DNA of 15,603 nucleotides from an uncultured Veillonella sp. (GCF_915069625.1 NZ_CAJZFD010000030.1:1-15603), one strand, 5' to 3'; positions 1 through 7,163 are shown, numbered from the stretch's first letter. Program-made: numbers and translations. The notes: generated by a model not told the origin, from the sequence alone.

Positions 1-323
1 GTAAAGGTATGGGCAATATGGCTGGCATGATGAAAAAAGTTCAAAAAATGCAAGCAGATATGAAGAAAATGCAAGAAGAATTAAAAACTCGTACAGTAGA
101 GGCTTCTGTTGGTGGCGGTGCTGTAACAGTTGTGATGAACGGCGAAAAAATCATCGAGTCTTTGAAATTGAACCCATCTGCAGTGGATCCTGAAGATGTA
201 GAAATGTTAGAAGACTTAGTGATGGCTGCTGTAAACGAAGCTAGCAAAAAAGTAGACGATCTCTTGGCTCAAGAAATGGGCAAAGTAACTGGTGGTCTTA
301 ACTTGCCAACAGGTTTATTCTAA
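1..323 (+). CDS. ybaB: YbaB/EbfC family nucleoid-associated protein, 5' end cut
   Basis: Small DNA-binding protein of the YbaB/EbfC family; known members form dimers that bind DNA and are thought to act with RecR or on nucleoid structure. The sequence shows the expected Met/Lys/Gln-rich N-terminal helix (MKKVQKMQADMKKMQEEL), a Gly-rich turn (GGGAVTV), the conserved VDPEDVEMLEDLV segment and a C-terminal GLNLPTGLF close to the usual GMNMPGLF ending. The frame is open through the left edge. The first ATG inside the window is at 9, but relatives begin with a few residues before GMGNM and no well-placed ribosome binding site is visible, so the true start is probably two or three codons outside the window. 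The stop codon touches the recR start, which implies co-translation. Family assignment is secure; only the start is uncertain. Confidence 0.93.
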   Translation, partial: KGMGNMAGMMKKVQKMQADMKKMQEELKTRTVEASVGGGAVTVVMNGEKIIESLKLNPSAVDPEDVEMLEDLVMAAVNEASKKVDDLLAQEMGKVTGGLNLPTGLF

Positions 324-920
324 ATGACAAATGCTTTAGAACGGCTCGTAGAGCAGTTGCGCCGCTTGCCAGGTATCGGCTCCAAGTCGGCTAGACGCTT
401 GGCCTATCATTTGGTAGAAATGCCGAAGGAAGAGGTAGACCGTCTCGTGGAAACCATCGTAGAAGCGAAGGGGGCTACGCGTCACTGTTCTATTTGCTTT
501 AACTTATCAGCTCAAGACCCTTGTGAATTCTGTAGCAATCCGAACCGCGATCAAACGACGATTATGGTCGTTGAAACATCTCGCGATGTCATTGCTATCG
601 AGCGCAGTGGTGACTATAAGGGCTTATATCACGTATTGGAAGGTGCCTTGTCCCCTATGGAGGGCATCGGTGCTGACGATATTCGCGTAAAAGAATTGAT
701 TGCCCGCCTTCGGGATGGTGTCGTACAAGAGGTTATCCTCGCTACTGACCCAGATGTAGAAGGGGAGGCGACAGCTCTCTATTTGGCGCGTTTATTAAGT
801 CCAAGTGGCATTAAGGTAACGCGCATTGCCCGCGGTGTTCCTGTAGGTGGCGATATCGAATATGCCGATGAATTAACATTAGGCGGTGCTGTAGTGAACC
901 GCCAAGAAATGAAAGGATAA
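324..920 (+). CDS. recR: Recombination mediator protein RecR
   Basis: RecR acts with RecO (and RecF) to load RecA on gapped single-stranded DNA. The 198-residue length is normal for the family. Domains in order: helix-hairpin-helix LPGIGSKSARRLA (about residues 15-27); a four-cysteine zinc finger with C55, C58, C67 and C70; a Toprim domain beginning at IMVVET (about 80) and containing TDPDVEGEATALYLARLL (141-158), where many homologues have TNPxxEGEAT; and the C-terminal ARGVPVGGDIEYADELTL signature. The ATG directly follows the ybaB stop with no good Shine-Dalgarno sequence of its own, so translational coupling to ybaB is likely. The ybaB-recR pairing is one of the most conserved in bacteria. 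Confidence 0.97.
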   Translation: MTNALERLVEQLRRLPGIGSKSARRLAYHLVEMPKEEVDRLVETIVEAKGATRHCSICFNLSAQDPCEFCSNPNRDQTTIMVVETSRDVIAIERSGDYKGLYHVLEGALSPMEGIGADDIRVKELIARLRDGVVQEVILATDPDVEGEATALYLARLLSPSGIKVTRIARGVPVGGDIEYADELTLGGAVVNRQEMKG

Positions 921-921
921 T

Positions 922-1176
922 ATGGGAGCTTTATTAGCATCACCGATTATTTCGGCGGTTGTATCCGTTGCTGTAGCCTACATTGCTTTCAAAGTAGCAT
1001 TTTTCACCATTAAACGAGTGGCTATGAATGCAGTAACTGGTATTTTGACGTATTTAGTATGCGTTCATATCCTCAATATTCCTATGGATATTGGTTTGGG
1101 CGTATGGGCTTTAACAGCAATTCTAGGCCCTATTCCAATGCTCATTGCAGCCGGATGGTACGGCTTTTTAAAATAG
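922..1176 (+). CDS. bofA: BofA-like (pro-sigma-K processing inhibitor family) membrane protein
   Basis: An 84-residue very hydrophobic protein with about three membrane-spanning stretches (roughly 7-30, 35-53 and 58-82). Size, hydrophobic pattern, the N..TG....V......I core and the final LGPIPMLIAAGWYGFLK resemble BofA, which in Bacillus subtilis also lies just after recR and holds the intramembrane protease SpoIVFB inactive during sporulation. The start is one base after the recR stop and is preceded by AAAGGA. No sporulation gene is visible in the window, and the presumed host group (Veillonella-like) does not make spores, so the present role is unknown. Assignment rests on position plus a loose membrane pattern. 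Confidence 0.8.
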   Translation: MGALLASPIISAVVSVAVAYIAFKVAFFTIKRVAMNAVTGILTYLVCVHILNIPMDIGLGVWALTAILGPIPMLIAAGWYGFLK

Positions 1177-1185
1177 GAGGACCTC

Positions 1186-3774
1186 ATGCTTATCAATCGT
1201 GAACAACAACGCGTTATTGATGAAGTTGAACAGAATATCCTCTTGTTAGCGTCCGCTGGGACGGGAAAAACGAATACACTTGCTTATCGAGTGGCTCACC
1301 TCATCGAGGGCGGCTATGCGAAAGCGGAGAATATCTTGTGCATGACCTTTACGAATAAGGCGGCAAATGAGATGAAAGACCGCATTCAATCGCTCGTAGG
1401 CAGTCCTGCAAAGGCTGTGGAGGTTAGTACATTCCACAGCTTTTGCTTTTTCGTGCTCCAACAAGAGGGGAAGCGCAATGAAACCTTATATACGGATGTA
1501 ACTATCTTTGATGAAGAGGATTGTAAGGAATTGTCTGAACCGTATCGTCCAGGTAAGTTGCGAGAAATGTCCTTTGCCAACATCATCGGCATGGTAAAAG
1601 AATATCGCTCTCTATATGGGTTCTATTCTGATAATCTCGTAGGCGATTATAAACGAACTATTGATCGTTTGCAAAAGGAACAGCGTCCTGCTATTGAGCA
1701 ACAGTTTTCTAGTTTTGGTAATGTTCTTTATAGTGAACTTCATGATTTCTTGAACCATGGTCACGAATGGATTGCTGCCTATGATGAAAGCTTAGCCTCT
1801 GTACATGGTCTAGATTTCACAGATCTCATTTGCGGTGTTCATCGCCTGTTCCAAGATCCTGTAGTTCGGGAGCGTTGGCGTAGCCGTTATAGTTATATCT
1901 CTGTAGATGAAATGCAAGATACAGGCATTCTAGAGTACAAGGTACTTGAAATGCTTTGGGAAGGTAATCACGTCCTATTATGTGGGGACTATTTCCAAAC
2001 AATATACGAATGGCGTGGGTCCGATCCATTCCGTTTACTCAAGCAATTTGATGCGGACTTTAAGCCTTTAAAAATCATTTTCTATGAAAATTACCGCTCT
2101 AACTGGACGCTCTTTACGATGGCTTTCAAAACATTGCAGAATATGTTCCCTGATCTGGTAGGTTCTATCTATACTGAATTGCCTCGCGCCAATAGTGAAA
2201 GAAAGGGTAAGCCTGTTCTCATAAAAGGCTGTAAAAATAGCTATCTTGAGGGCAGATATATCTATGAAGCTATCTGCGCCTTGCCAAAGGATGCCAATAT
2301 TGGCGTTTTAGTGCGGGACAATAAAAAGGCCCAACGGCTGAGTGATTCCTTTGAACGCCTTAATAATGAAAGGCCTGAAGACGAACGTCGTCACTTTATG
2401 ATTATTGACGAGTTTAAATTCTTTAGACGTCAAGAAATCAAAGACGTTATGGCTTACTTTAAACTGCTTATGAACCCGAATGACTCCGTCAGCGCTAAGC
2501 GCATTATTAAACGCTATGTTGCGGGTATTGGTGACGCTCGTATCGCCGCTATTGAAAGCCCTGAGACGCGTCAAGTAGGCTTAAAATTGACGGACTTTAT
2601 GGATATGCCTATTTTTGAAGCAGAGCCTTATGCCAAGCTCGTTAGTGGCTTAGAGAATCATGAGGTTGTAGTATACGATGTGGAAAGTACGGGCACTGAT
2701 ACATCTCAAGACCGCATTATTCAAATTGCAGCTATTCGCATCGACGAAAATGGACAAGTGTTAGAAACCTTTGAACGTTTTATCAATCCAGGCGTACCTG
2801 TGGGACAATCTGAAGAGGTACACGGCTTCTCCGATGCGTATTTACAAGAACACGGCGAAGAACCAGCTATAGTGCTACAAGCCTTTAAGGAGTTCTCCAA
2901 GGATGCCATCATCGTAGGCCACAATGTAAACTACGATGTGACCATTTTTACTAATGAATTGGCACGCCATAATTTAGGTAATCCAGAATTTAAGGCTATA
3001 TACGATACACTCGATATTTATCGTCGTTTCTATCCTAATTTGCCAAATCATAAATTGGGCTTCCTAGCTTCTGAGTTTCCTATCCATCATGAGCCTACGC
3101 ACAATGCGATGGACGATATCTTGGCCACTGCACAGCTTTTAATCTATGCTGTAAAAGAAAATATTGTGCCTACAACGACTGGTCGTATGGTGGCAATCAA
3201 TAAGTATAAGGCTGCTTTCACCAATATTGCATCCCAAATGGCAACGTTACGTAGAAAGGCCTATACGGAATTGCCAACGAAGTTATTGGCGTACATAATG
3301 AACCAAATGGGGGTTCTAGAATACTATAAATCTCATGGGGAAGCAGCAAAGGTAGAGCATATACGGGATCTATATCGCATCATGGAAAAACTAGATGCAG
3401 CCTATGAAGGGCCGGCTGGTTTAGCTCGATTAAATCAAATCTTGCAGATGGCGGCCCTTACCGCAGGTGAGCCCGCTCAACAGGTACGAAATGAAGATCG
3501 CATTCCTATCATTACCATCCACCAAGCAAAGGGGAGCGAGTTTGACCATGTATTCCTAGCAGGACTCAACGAAGGTACCTTCCCAAGCCCGTTTGCCATT
3601 GCAGAAGGGCGTGAAGACGAAGAAAAGCGCTTGTTCTATGTGGCCATAACGCGCCCTAAGCAAGAGCTGACTATTACCTTTGAACAAACCAATATACGTG
3701 GCCGAGCGGTTCAACCAAGCTCGCTACTAAACTATATGCCACGAGACAATGAGCTCGTAGAAAGGAGATACTAA
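1186..3774 (+). CDS. SF1 (UvrD/PcrA-like) helicase with inserted DEDDh 3'-5' exonuclease domain
   Basis: An 862-residue ATP-dependent DNA helicase. Helicase motifs: Walker A ASAGTGKTN (22-30), Ia CMTFTNKAANEMKDR (52-66), FHSF (83-86), Walker B VDEMQDT (240-246, usual form DEFQDT), motif III GDYFQTIYEWRG (267-278), motif IV YENYRS (300-305), motif V ITIHQAKGSEFDHVFLAGLN (776-795) and motif VI EEKRLFYVAITRPKQEL (812-828). Between motifs IV and V, at about 493-655, lies a complete DnaQ/PolC-type exonuclease domain with all five DEDDh residues: D498 and E500 (YDVEST), D584 (GHNVNYD), and H639 and D643 (HNAMD). The protein therefore probably unwinds DNA and trims 3' ends. A strong AGGAGG stands before the ATG and the gene follows bofA by 9 bp, within a repair-gene run. 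Its precise pathway is not evident; it could be a housekeeping repair enzyme or a defence-like nuclease. Confidence 0.92.
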   Translation: MLINREQQRVIDEVEQNILLLASAGTGKTNTLAYRVAHLIEGGYAKAENILCMTFTNKAANEMKDRIQSLVGSPAKAVEVSTFHSFCFFVLQQEGKRNETLYTDVTIFDEEDCKELSEPYRPGKLREMSFANIIGMVKEYRSLYGFYSDNLVGDYKRTIDRLQKEQRPAIEQQFSSFGNVLYSELHDFLNHGHEWIAAYDESLASVHGLDFTDLICGVHRLFQDPVVRERWRSRYSYISVDEMQDTGILEYKVLEMLWEGNHVLLCGDYFQTIYEWRGSDPFRLLKQFDADFKPLKIIFYENYRSNWTLFTMAFKTLQNMFPDLVGSIYTELPRANSERKGKPVLIKGCKNSYLEGRYIYEAICALPKDANIGVLVRDNKKAQRLSDSFERLNNERPEDERRHFMIIDEFKFFRRQEIKDVMAYFKLLMNPNDSVSAKRIIKRYVAGIGDARIAAIESPETRQVGLKLTDFMDMPIFEAEPYAKLVSGLENHEVVVYDVESTGTDTSQDRIIQIAAIRIDENGQVLETFERFINPGVPVGQSEEVHGFSDAYLQEHGEEPAIVLQAFKEFSKDAIIVGHNVNYDVTIFTNELARHNLGNPEFKAIYDTLDIYRRFYPNLPNHKLGFLASEFPIHHEPTHNAMDDILATAQLLIYAVKENIVPTTTGRMVAINKYKAAFTNIASQMATLRRKAYTELPTKLLAYIMNQMGVLEYYKSHGEAAKVEHIRDLYRIMEKLDAAYEGPAGLARLNQILQMAALTAGEPAQQVRNEDRIPIITIHQAKGSEFDHVFLAGLNEGTFPSPFAIAEGREDEEKRLFYVAITRPKQELTITFEQTNIRGRAVQPSSLLNYMPRDNELVERRY

Positions 3775-4778
3775 TGGCGAGAAAAACACATCGTCCTGAC
3801 GATATTTTGTGGACTGTCAATGCCGCAGATGTAGAGGCTGCACATAGTGAGAAACAAGATATTACACTTGGTGCAGTACTAGATACTCGATATCCTCGTA
3901 AGTCCTTAGTCAAGCTATTTGAGGAAAAACTAATCCATATCAACGGCCATAAGGCGACGCCAAAGGATGTTATCTCCGAATGTGACGAGATTTGGATTGC
4001 TATGGCGAAGGAAAAAATCGATTACGAACCAATTGAAATGGATCTACATATCCTATATGAAGATGATGATCTCCTCATTGTAGATAAGCCTGCTGGTGTG
4101 ACAGTAAACTCTAAAGACCAAGTATCTCTTGCTAATGGTGTAGCATACTATTTTAAAGAGAATGGTATTAAGCGGAAGGTTCGTTTCTTGAATCGCTTAG
4201 ATAGAGATACGACGGGCTGTATCGTGATTGCTAAAAGCGGTTTAGCCCAAAGTCTTTATCAACAGCAAATGGACGATAATACCTTTGAAAAGTGGTATAT
4301 GGCCACTGTTGAAGGTATTGTAGAAGCTGATGAAGACTCTTTAGTATTACCTATGGATCGTAGTACTGATGGTATTCATTATGAAGTCAATCCAAAGGGG
4401 AAGGAAACGCGTACCGATTTTTCCGTCCTATGTAGACATTCTTCACAGCCTGTGGATAACTCTGTGCATAAGTTGGTAAAATCTGTGGATATAGCTCAAG
4501 AAAATGTGGATATAGAATTACAAAATGTGGATAAACATGGTGTAAATGTGGACAAATCTGTGCATAACTCCCGGAAAAGTGGATATACAGAGGTTTTAGT
4601 TCGTTTGTACACAGGGAAAACACATCAAATTCGTGTAGCTTTTAGCCATATAGGTCACCCTCTTGTGGGGGATATCTTATACGGTGCACAACCAACGGGA
4701 CAGCCCTTCCAATTGCGTGCTCAGAAGGTAGTATTTACACACATGCGCACAGGGGAGCGTATTACGGTTACCGCGTAA
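3774..4778 (+). CDS. RluA/RluD-family pseudouridine synthase with a repeat-bearing insertion
   Basis: A 334-residue RNA pseudouridine synthase that isomerises specific uridines, probably in 23S rRNA. Residues about 31-80 look like an S4-type RNA-binding domain (LGAVLDTRY ... INGHKATPKDVI). The catalytic domain follows: ILYEDDDLLIVDKPAGVTV (93-111), the motif NRLDRDTTG with catalytic D143 (N replaces the common H), and GKTHQIRVAFSHIGHPLVGD (281-300). Residues about 220-271, between the FSVL and TEVLVRL strands, are an insertion not expected in the family; it repeats V-D/H-N/K/I at heptad spacing and is encoded by the DnaA-box-like array described separately. The start overlaps the helicase stop by one base (TAATG) and has AAGGAG upstream, so it is co-translated. 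The exact RNA target cannot be told. Confidence 0.92.
   Translation: MARKTHRPDDILWTVNAADVEAAHSEKQDITLGAVLDTRYPRKSLVKLFEEKLIHINGHKATPKDVISECDEIWIAMAKEKIDYEPIEMDLHILYEDDDLLIVDKPAGVTVNSKDQVSLANGVAYYFKENGIKRKVRFLNRLDRDTTGCIVIAKSGLAQSLYQQQMDDNTFEKWYMATVEGIVEADEDSLVLPMDRSTDGIHYEVNPKGKETRTDFSVLCRHSSQPVDNSVHKLVKSVDIAQENVDIELQNVDKHGVNVDKSVHNSRKSGYTEVLVRLYTGKTHQIRVAFSHIGHPLVGDILYGAQPTGQPFQLRAQKVVFTHMRTGERITVTA
4451..4567 (+). repeat. Array of seven DnaA-box-like 9-mers, 21-bp period, inside the pseudouridine synthase gene
   Basis: Seven copies of TGTGGATAA (reverse complement TTATCCACA, the DnaA-box consensus) or one-mismatch variants, all in the same orientation. They start at 4451 (TGTGGATAA, exact), 4463 (TGTGCATAA), 4484 (TGTGGATAT), 4505 (TGTGGATAT), 4526 (TGTGGATAA, exact), 4547 (TGTGGACAA) and 4559 (TGTGCATAA). 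Spacings are 12, 21, 21, 21, 21 and 12 bp, so the five central copies are two helical turns apart and the array is symmetric in spacing. The outer pairs are near-copies of each other. Each copy lies in the same codon phase and encodes V-D/H-N/K/I. A weaker copy (AGTGGATAT, 4578) follows out of phase. Presence of the repeats is certain; DnaA binding is inferred. Confidence 0.9.
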
Positions 4779-5016
4779 TTTGATCTGATTACATAATTGT
4801 TAACAATAAATCTGTCCTATATATTGTGAAGTCACAATACATCAAACATTCTAATTGAGAATTGAGAATTATTGATAATTCAGTAATTGCAATGATTTTA
4901 TAAAAATTTTTCAAAAAAAATAATGACAAATGATAATCGATAAGCTATAATAAGAACATAGATAAATCGATAGGCTTCGATTTGTAGCTTAGTGAAATGA
5001 ATGTAAGAGGTGTAGT
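4779..5016. promoter_or_regulatory. AT-rich intergenic region with four inverted repeats upstream of the CDF exporter
   Basis: This 238-bp region holds ATTGTTAACAAT (4796-4807), TATTGTGAAGTCACAATA (4822-4839), GAATTATTGATAATTC (4866-4881) and AAATCGA-N6-TCGATTT (4964-4983). All four are perfect inverted repeats. GAGAAT/GATAAT hexamers at 4857, 4864, 4874 and 4933 resemble the loose hexamer units of Fur-family operators. None of the hairpins is followed by a T-run, so I see no intrinsic terminator for the upstream operon. The last repeat lies in the predicted 5' untranslated region of the exporter mRNA. Binding proteins are unknown; metal-responsive control is inferred from the downstream gene. 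Confidence 0.55.
4923..4951 (+). promoter_or_regulatory. Sigma-A-type promoter for the CDF exporter
   Basis: ATGACA (4923-4928), a 17-bp spacer and TATAAT (4946-4951) match the sigma-70/sigma-A consensus at 11 of 12 positions. A GATAAT hexamer lies in the spacer. Predicted transcription start is near 4958, about 60 bases before the start codon, with the 4964-4983 inverted repeat in the leader. Confidence 0.75.
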
Positions 5017-6141
5017 ATGATTTTGCAAGAAAATAGTGCAGCACGTAATCGGGGAATTACGCTTGCCAGTATAAAAGGTATTATAGGTAACGTCGTTCTC
5101 GTTATCTTTAAAATGATTGTAGGCCTTGCGTCTAACTCCATCGCTATCATCCTTGATGCGGTGAACAACTTAACGGATGTATTGTCCTCTGTATTGACCA
5201 TCGTTGGTACAAAATTAGCCGCTAAAGGGGCCGATAAGGAGCATCCTTTTGGACATGGTCGCATAGAATATATGACTACCATGGCAATTGCCTTCATCAT
5301 CCTTGGTGCAGGTATCGGATCTCTTAAAGAATCTATTGATAAAATTCTTCACCCTGAGGTATCTACCTTTGATATTCCAAGCCTCGTTATCATCGCCGTT
5401 GCTATTGTGGTGAAAGTTGTGATGGGCCGCTATATCAAGGCACAAGGCGAGAAATACAAATCTGATGCGCTTGTAGCGTCTGGTATAGATGCGCTCTTTG
5501 ATGCAGTAATTACCTTTGCCACATTAGTATCTGCAGGCTTAGTATTCTTCTTTAACTTTGATATTCAAGGTTATGTTGGTGCAGTGATTTCTGTTTTGAT
5601 TTTGAAAGCTGCTTATGACATTTTAAAAGAAATGTATAATCACTTGCTTGGTGTTCGTGCAGATGATAACTTAATCCGTGATATTAAAGAAACCATCGCT
5701 CAACATCCAAATGTAGGTGGTGTATATGACTTGGTTTTGAATAGCTACGGACCTGGTGAAACAATTGGCTCTGTACATATTACCGTACCAGATACGATGA
5801 CTATGGCTGATATTCATCCTTTGACAAAAGGTATTGCTGTTCATCTTTATAAAAAATTTGGTATTAATATGACCGTTGGCGTCTATGCTGAAAACCAACC
5901 AAGTGTGGAAGTGCTTGAAATTAGACAAGCTCTTGACCAAGTTGTAAGCTTATATACACATGTTGTACAAGTACATGCCTTTTACGTACACGAAGAGAAG
6001 AAAGTTATCTACTACGATATTATCTTTGACTTTGACGAAGAAGATCCACATGGTACATTAGAAAAAATTAAAGCAGAAATGCAAAAACGCTGCCCTGACT
6101 ATGTACAATTTGCTATTGTAGATACAGACTTCAGTAACTAA
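5017..6141 (+). CDS. Cation diffusion facilitator (CDF) family metal exporter, probably Mn/Fe type
   Basis: A 374-residue inner-membrane exporter that would move a divalent metal out of the cell in exchange for protons. About six membrane segments cover residues 20-200. The transport site is visible as D47/N51 in TM2 (DAVNNLTD) and D158/D162 in TM5 (DALFD). HxxxD in TM5 is typical of zinc exporters, so DxxxD favours manganese or iron, as in Gram-positive Mn-CDFs; this is inference. HPFGHGRIE (76-84) is the family loop motif. The cytoplasmic part is longer than usual: a first alpha/beta domain at about 215-292 and a second similar one at about 298-372. The RBS is AAGAGGTG. The gene has its own promoter and a terminator directly after it, so it is probably monocistronic. 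Confidence 0.93.
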   Translation: MILQENSAARNRGITLASIKGIIGNVVLVIFKMIVGLASNSIAIILDAVNNLTDVLSSVLTIVGTKLAAKGADKEHPFGHGRIEYMTTMAIAFIILGAGIGSLKESIDKILHPEVSTFDIPSLVIIAVAIVVKVVMGRYIKAQGEKYKSDALVASGIDALFDAVITFATLVSAGLVFFFNFDIQGYVGAVISVLILKAAYDILKEMYNHLLGVRADDNLIRDIKETIAQHPNVGGVYDLVLNSYGPGETIGSVHITVPDTMTMADIHPLTKGIAVHLYKKFGINMTVGVYAENQPSVEVLEIRQALDQVVSLYTHVVQVHAFYVHEEKKVIYYDIIFDFDEEDPHGTLEKIKAEMQKRCPDYVQFAIVDTDFSN

Positions 6142-6153
6142 TAGAATATAAAT

Positions 6154-6216
6154 AAAGGCTTCAACCAATCATCGACGAAAATATTTCGCTAAGAAATGGT
6201 TGAAGCCTTTTCTTTT
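6154..6216 (+). terminator. Intrinsic terminator after the CDF exporter
   Basis: A perfect 14-bp stem AAAGGCTTCAACCA (6154-6167) / TGGTTGAAGCCTTT (6197-6210) is followed by TCTTTT. The 29-base loop contains a second small hairpin, CGAAA-ATA-TTTCG (6176-6188). It starts 13 bases after the stop codon of the exporter. It may also work in the other direction because A-rich sequence precedes it. Confidence 0.85.
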
Positions 6217-6265
6217 ACTAGTTGATAGATTTAGCTATACTATAAGTAAGAGAGATGGTGATTCT

Positions 6266-7162
6266 ATGTTACGGTGGATAAAGAAACATTATATTGTAAG
6301 TTTTATTGTTTTCCTTATTCTTGTTTTGTGTGCTTTGCACTTTAGTGGTACGAGAAATGAGACACGTATTTTGTCGAAACAAGGGATAATTCTAGAGAAA
6401 AATATTACAGTTGATCTTAATCGTAATCCTAATGCAACCGTGACAGTTATAAATGCAAGCAATTACTCTGAATCCTATGTTGTTAATGTATTGCCTATTA
6501 TGACAGAATATAACTGCTATATTTTCGACTCTCTTATCGTTAATGATGAATTATATCTGCTTGCACGTTCTAATGCTGCAATTTCAAATATGAATTTGTA
6601 TTCACTATTAATTTTTAAGATTAATGATACATCTTTAAGCTCTAATGTTATTGGATATGAATTCGATAAATTCTCCGCTTCACTAGACTATATAGATGGT
6701 AAAATTATAGCTTCTAATGGGAGCGCTAAATATATCTTAAGTCCTGATTTATCTGCTAGCAAAATAGTGAATACAGACTCGATTTCTGTTCAAAATAAGA
6801 ATGTTAGTAAACATGGTATAAAGAAGGATAAAGTAATATCAGACTCTTTAATTCCTAGAGATTTATACATGAATGGTAAGGCAGGCGATACCTATTTGCT
6901 TACTGTTAGTCCTCTTAACTATGCGAAGCCTAACATGAATTTACCATTTGAATTTTTAAAAGCTGAACAGTATTATGGTATACCTATATATGAAAATATG
7001 ATGTTATTCTGGAATACTAATACAGATGAGATGGAGTTTTATAATAACTTGAAGCCTATAGATTCCTTCAATATCAAATATATGGATATGAATTATAATA
7101 CTGAAAGATTTGAACATTGGAATCAGGTAATTAAGAATACAAGTTCTACAAAGTTAGACTAA
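6266..7162 (+). CDS. Single-pass membrane-anchored protein of unknown function
   Basis: I do not recognise this 298-residue protein. Residues 1-7 are basic (MLRWIKK), 10-27 form one strong membrane helix (VSFIVFLILVLCALHF), and the rest is hydrophilic and rich in Asn, Ser, Tyr and Ile, as expected of an extracytoplasmic domain. VLCAL is not a proper lipobox because Leu precedes Cys. The frame stays open upstream to a TTG at 6200, but that lies in the preceding terminator; ATG 6266, after AGAGAGATGG, is the likely start. The gene is visibly more AT-rich than the housekeeping genes around it, which fits a fast-evolving or acquired gene. No catalytic motif is visible. It is followed by the next gene's own promoter, so it probably stands alone. 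Confidence 0.7.
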   Translation: MLRWIKKHYIVSFIVFLILVLCALHFSGTRNETRILSKQGIILEKNITVDLNRNPNATVTVINASNYSESYVVNVLPIMTEYNCYIFDSLIVNDELYLLARSNAAISNMNLYSLLIFKINDTSLSSNVIGYEFDKFSASLDYIDGKIIASNGSAKYILSPDLSASKIVNTDSISVQNKNVSKHGIKKDKVISDSLIPRDLYMNGKAGDTYLLTVSPLNYAKPNMNLPFEFLKAEQYYGIPIYENMMLFWNTNTDEMEFYNNLKPIDSFNIKYMDMNYNTERFEHWNQVIKNTSSTKLD

Positions 7163-7163
7163 C

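Noticed and set aside
4451..4567. CRISPR array or plasmid-type iterons
   Set aside because: The repeat unit is only 9 bp with 3-12 bp gaps, lies in frame inside a functional gene, and no cas or rep gene is near.
4822..4839. CRP/FNR-type or Rex-type operator
   Set aside because: The half sites TGTGA/TCACA are separated by two bases, not the six of CRP or the spacing of Rex, so I report only a palindrome. The same applies to 10177-10196 with eight bases.
4451..5016. The chromosomal origin itself
   Set aside because: DnaA-box-like repeats and AT-rich DNA are present, but no dnaA, dnaN, gyrB or rpmH is in the window; a secondary DnaA site is the more modest reading.
6200..6265. TTG start giving a longer form of the membrane orphan
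   Set aside because: The extra codons come from the terminator of the previous gene and lack a ribosome binding site; ATG 6266 precedes the membrane helix directly.
6266..6360. Lipoprotein signal in the membrane orphan
   Set aside because: The only Cys in the hydrophobic stretch is preceded by Leu (VLC), which does not fit a lipobox.
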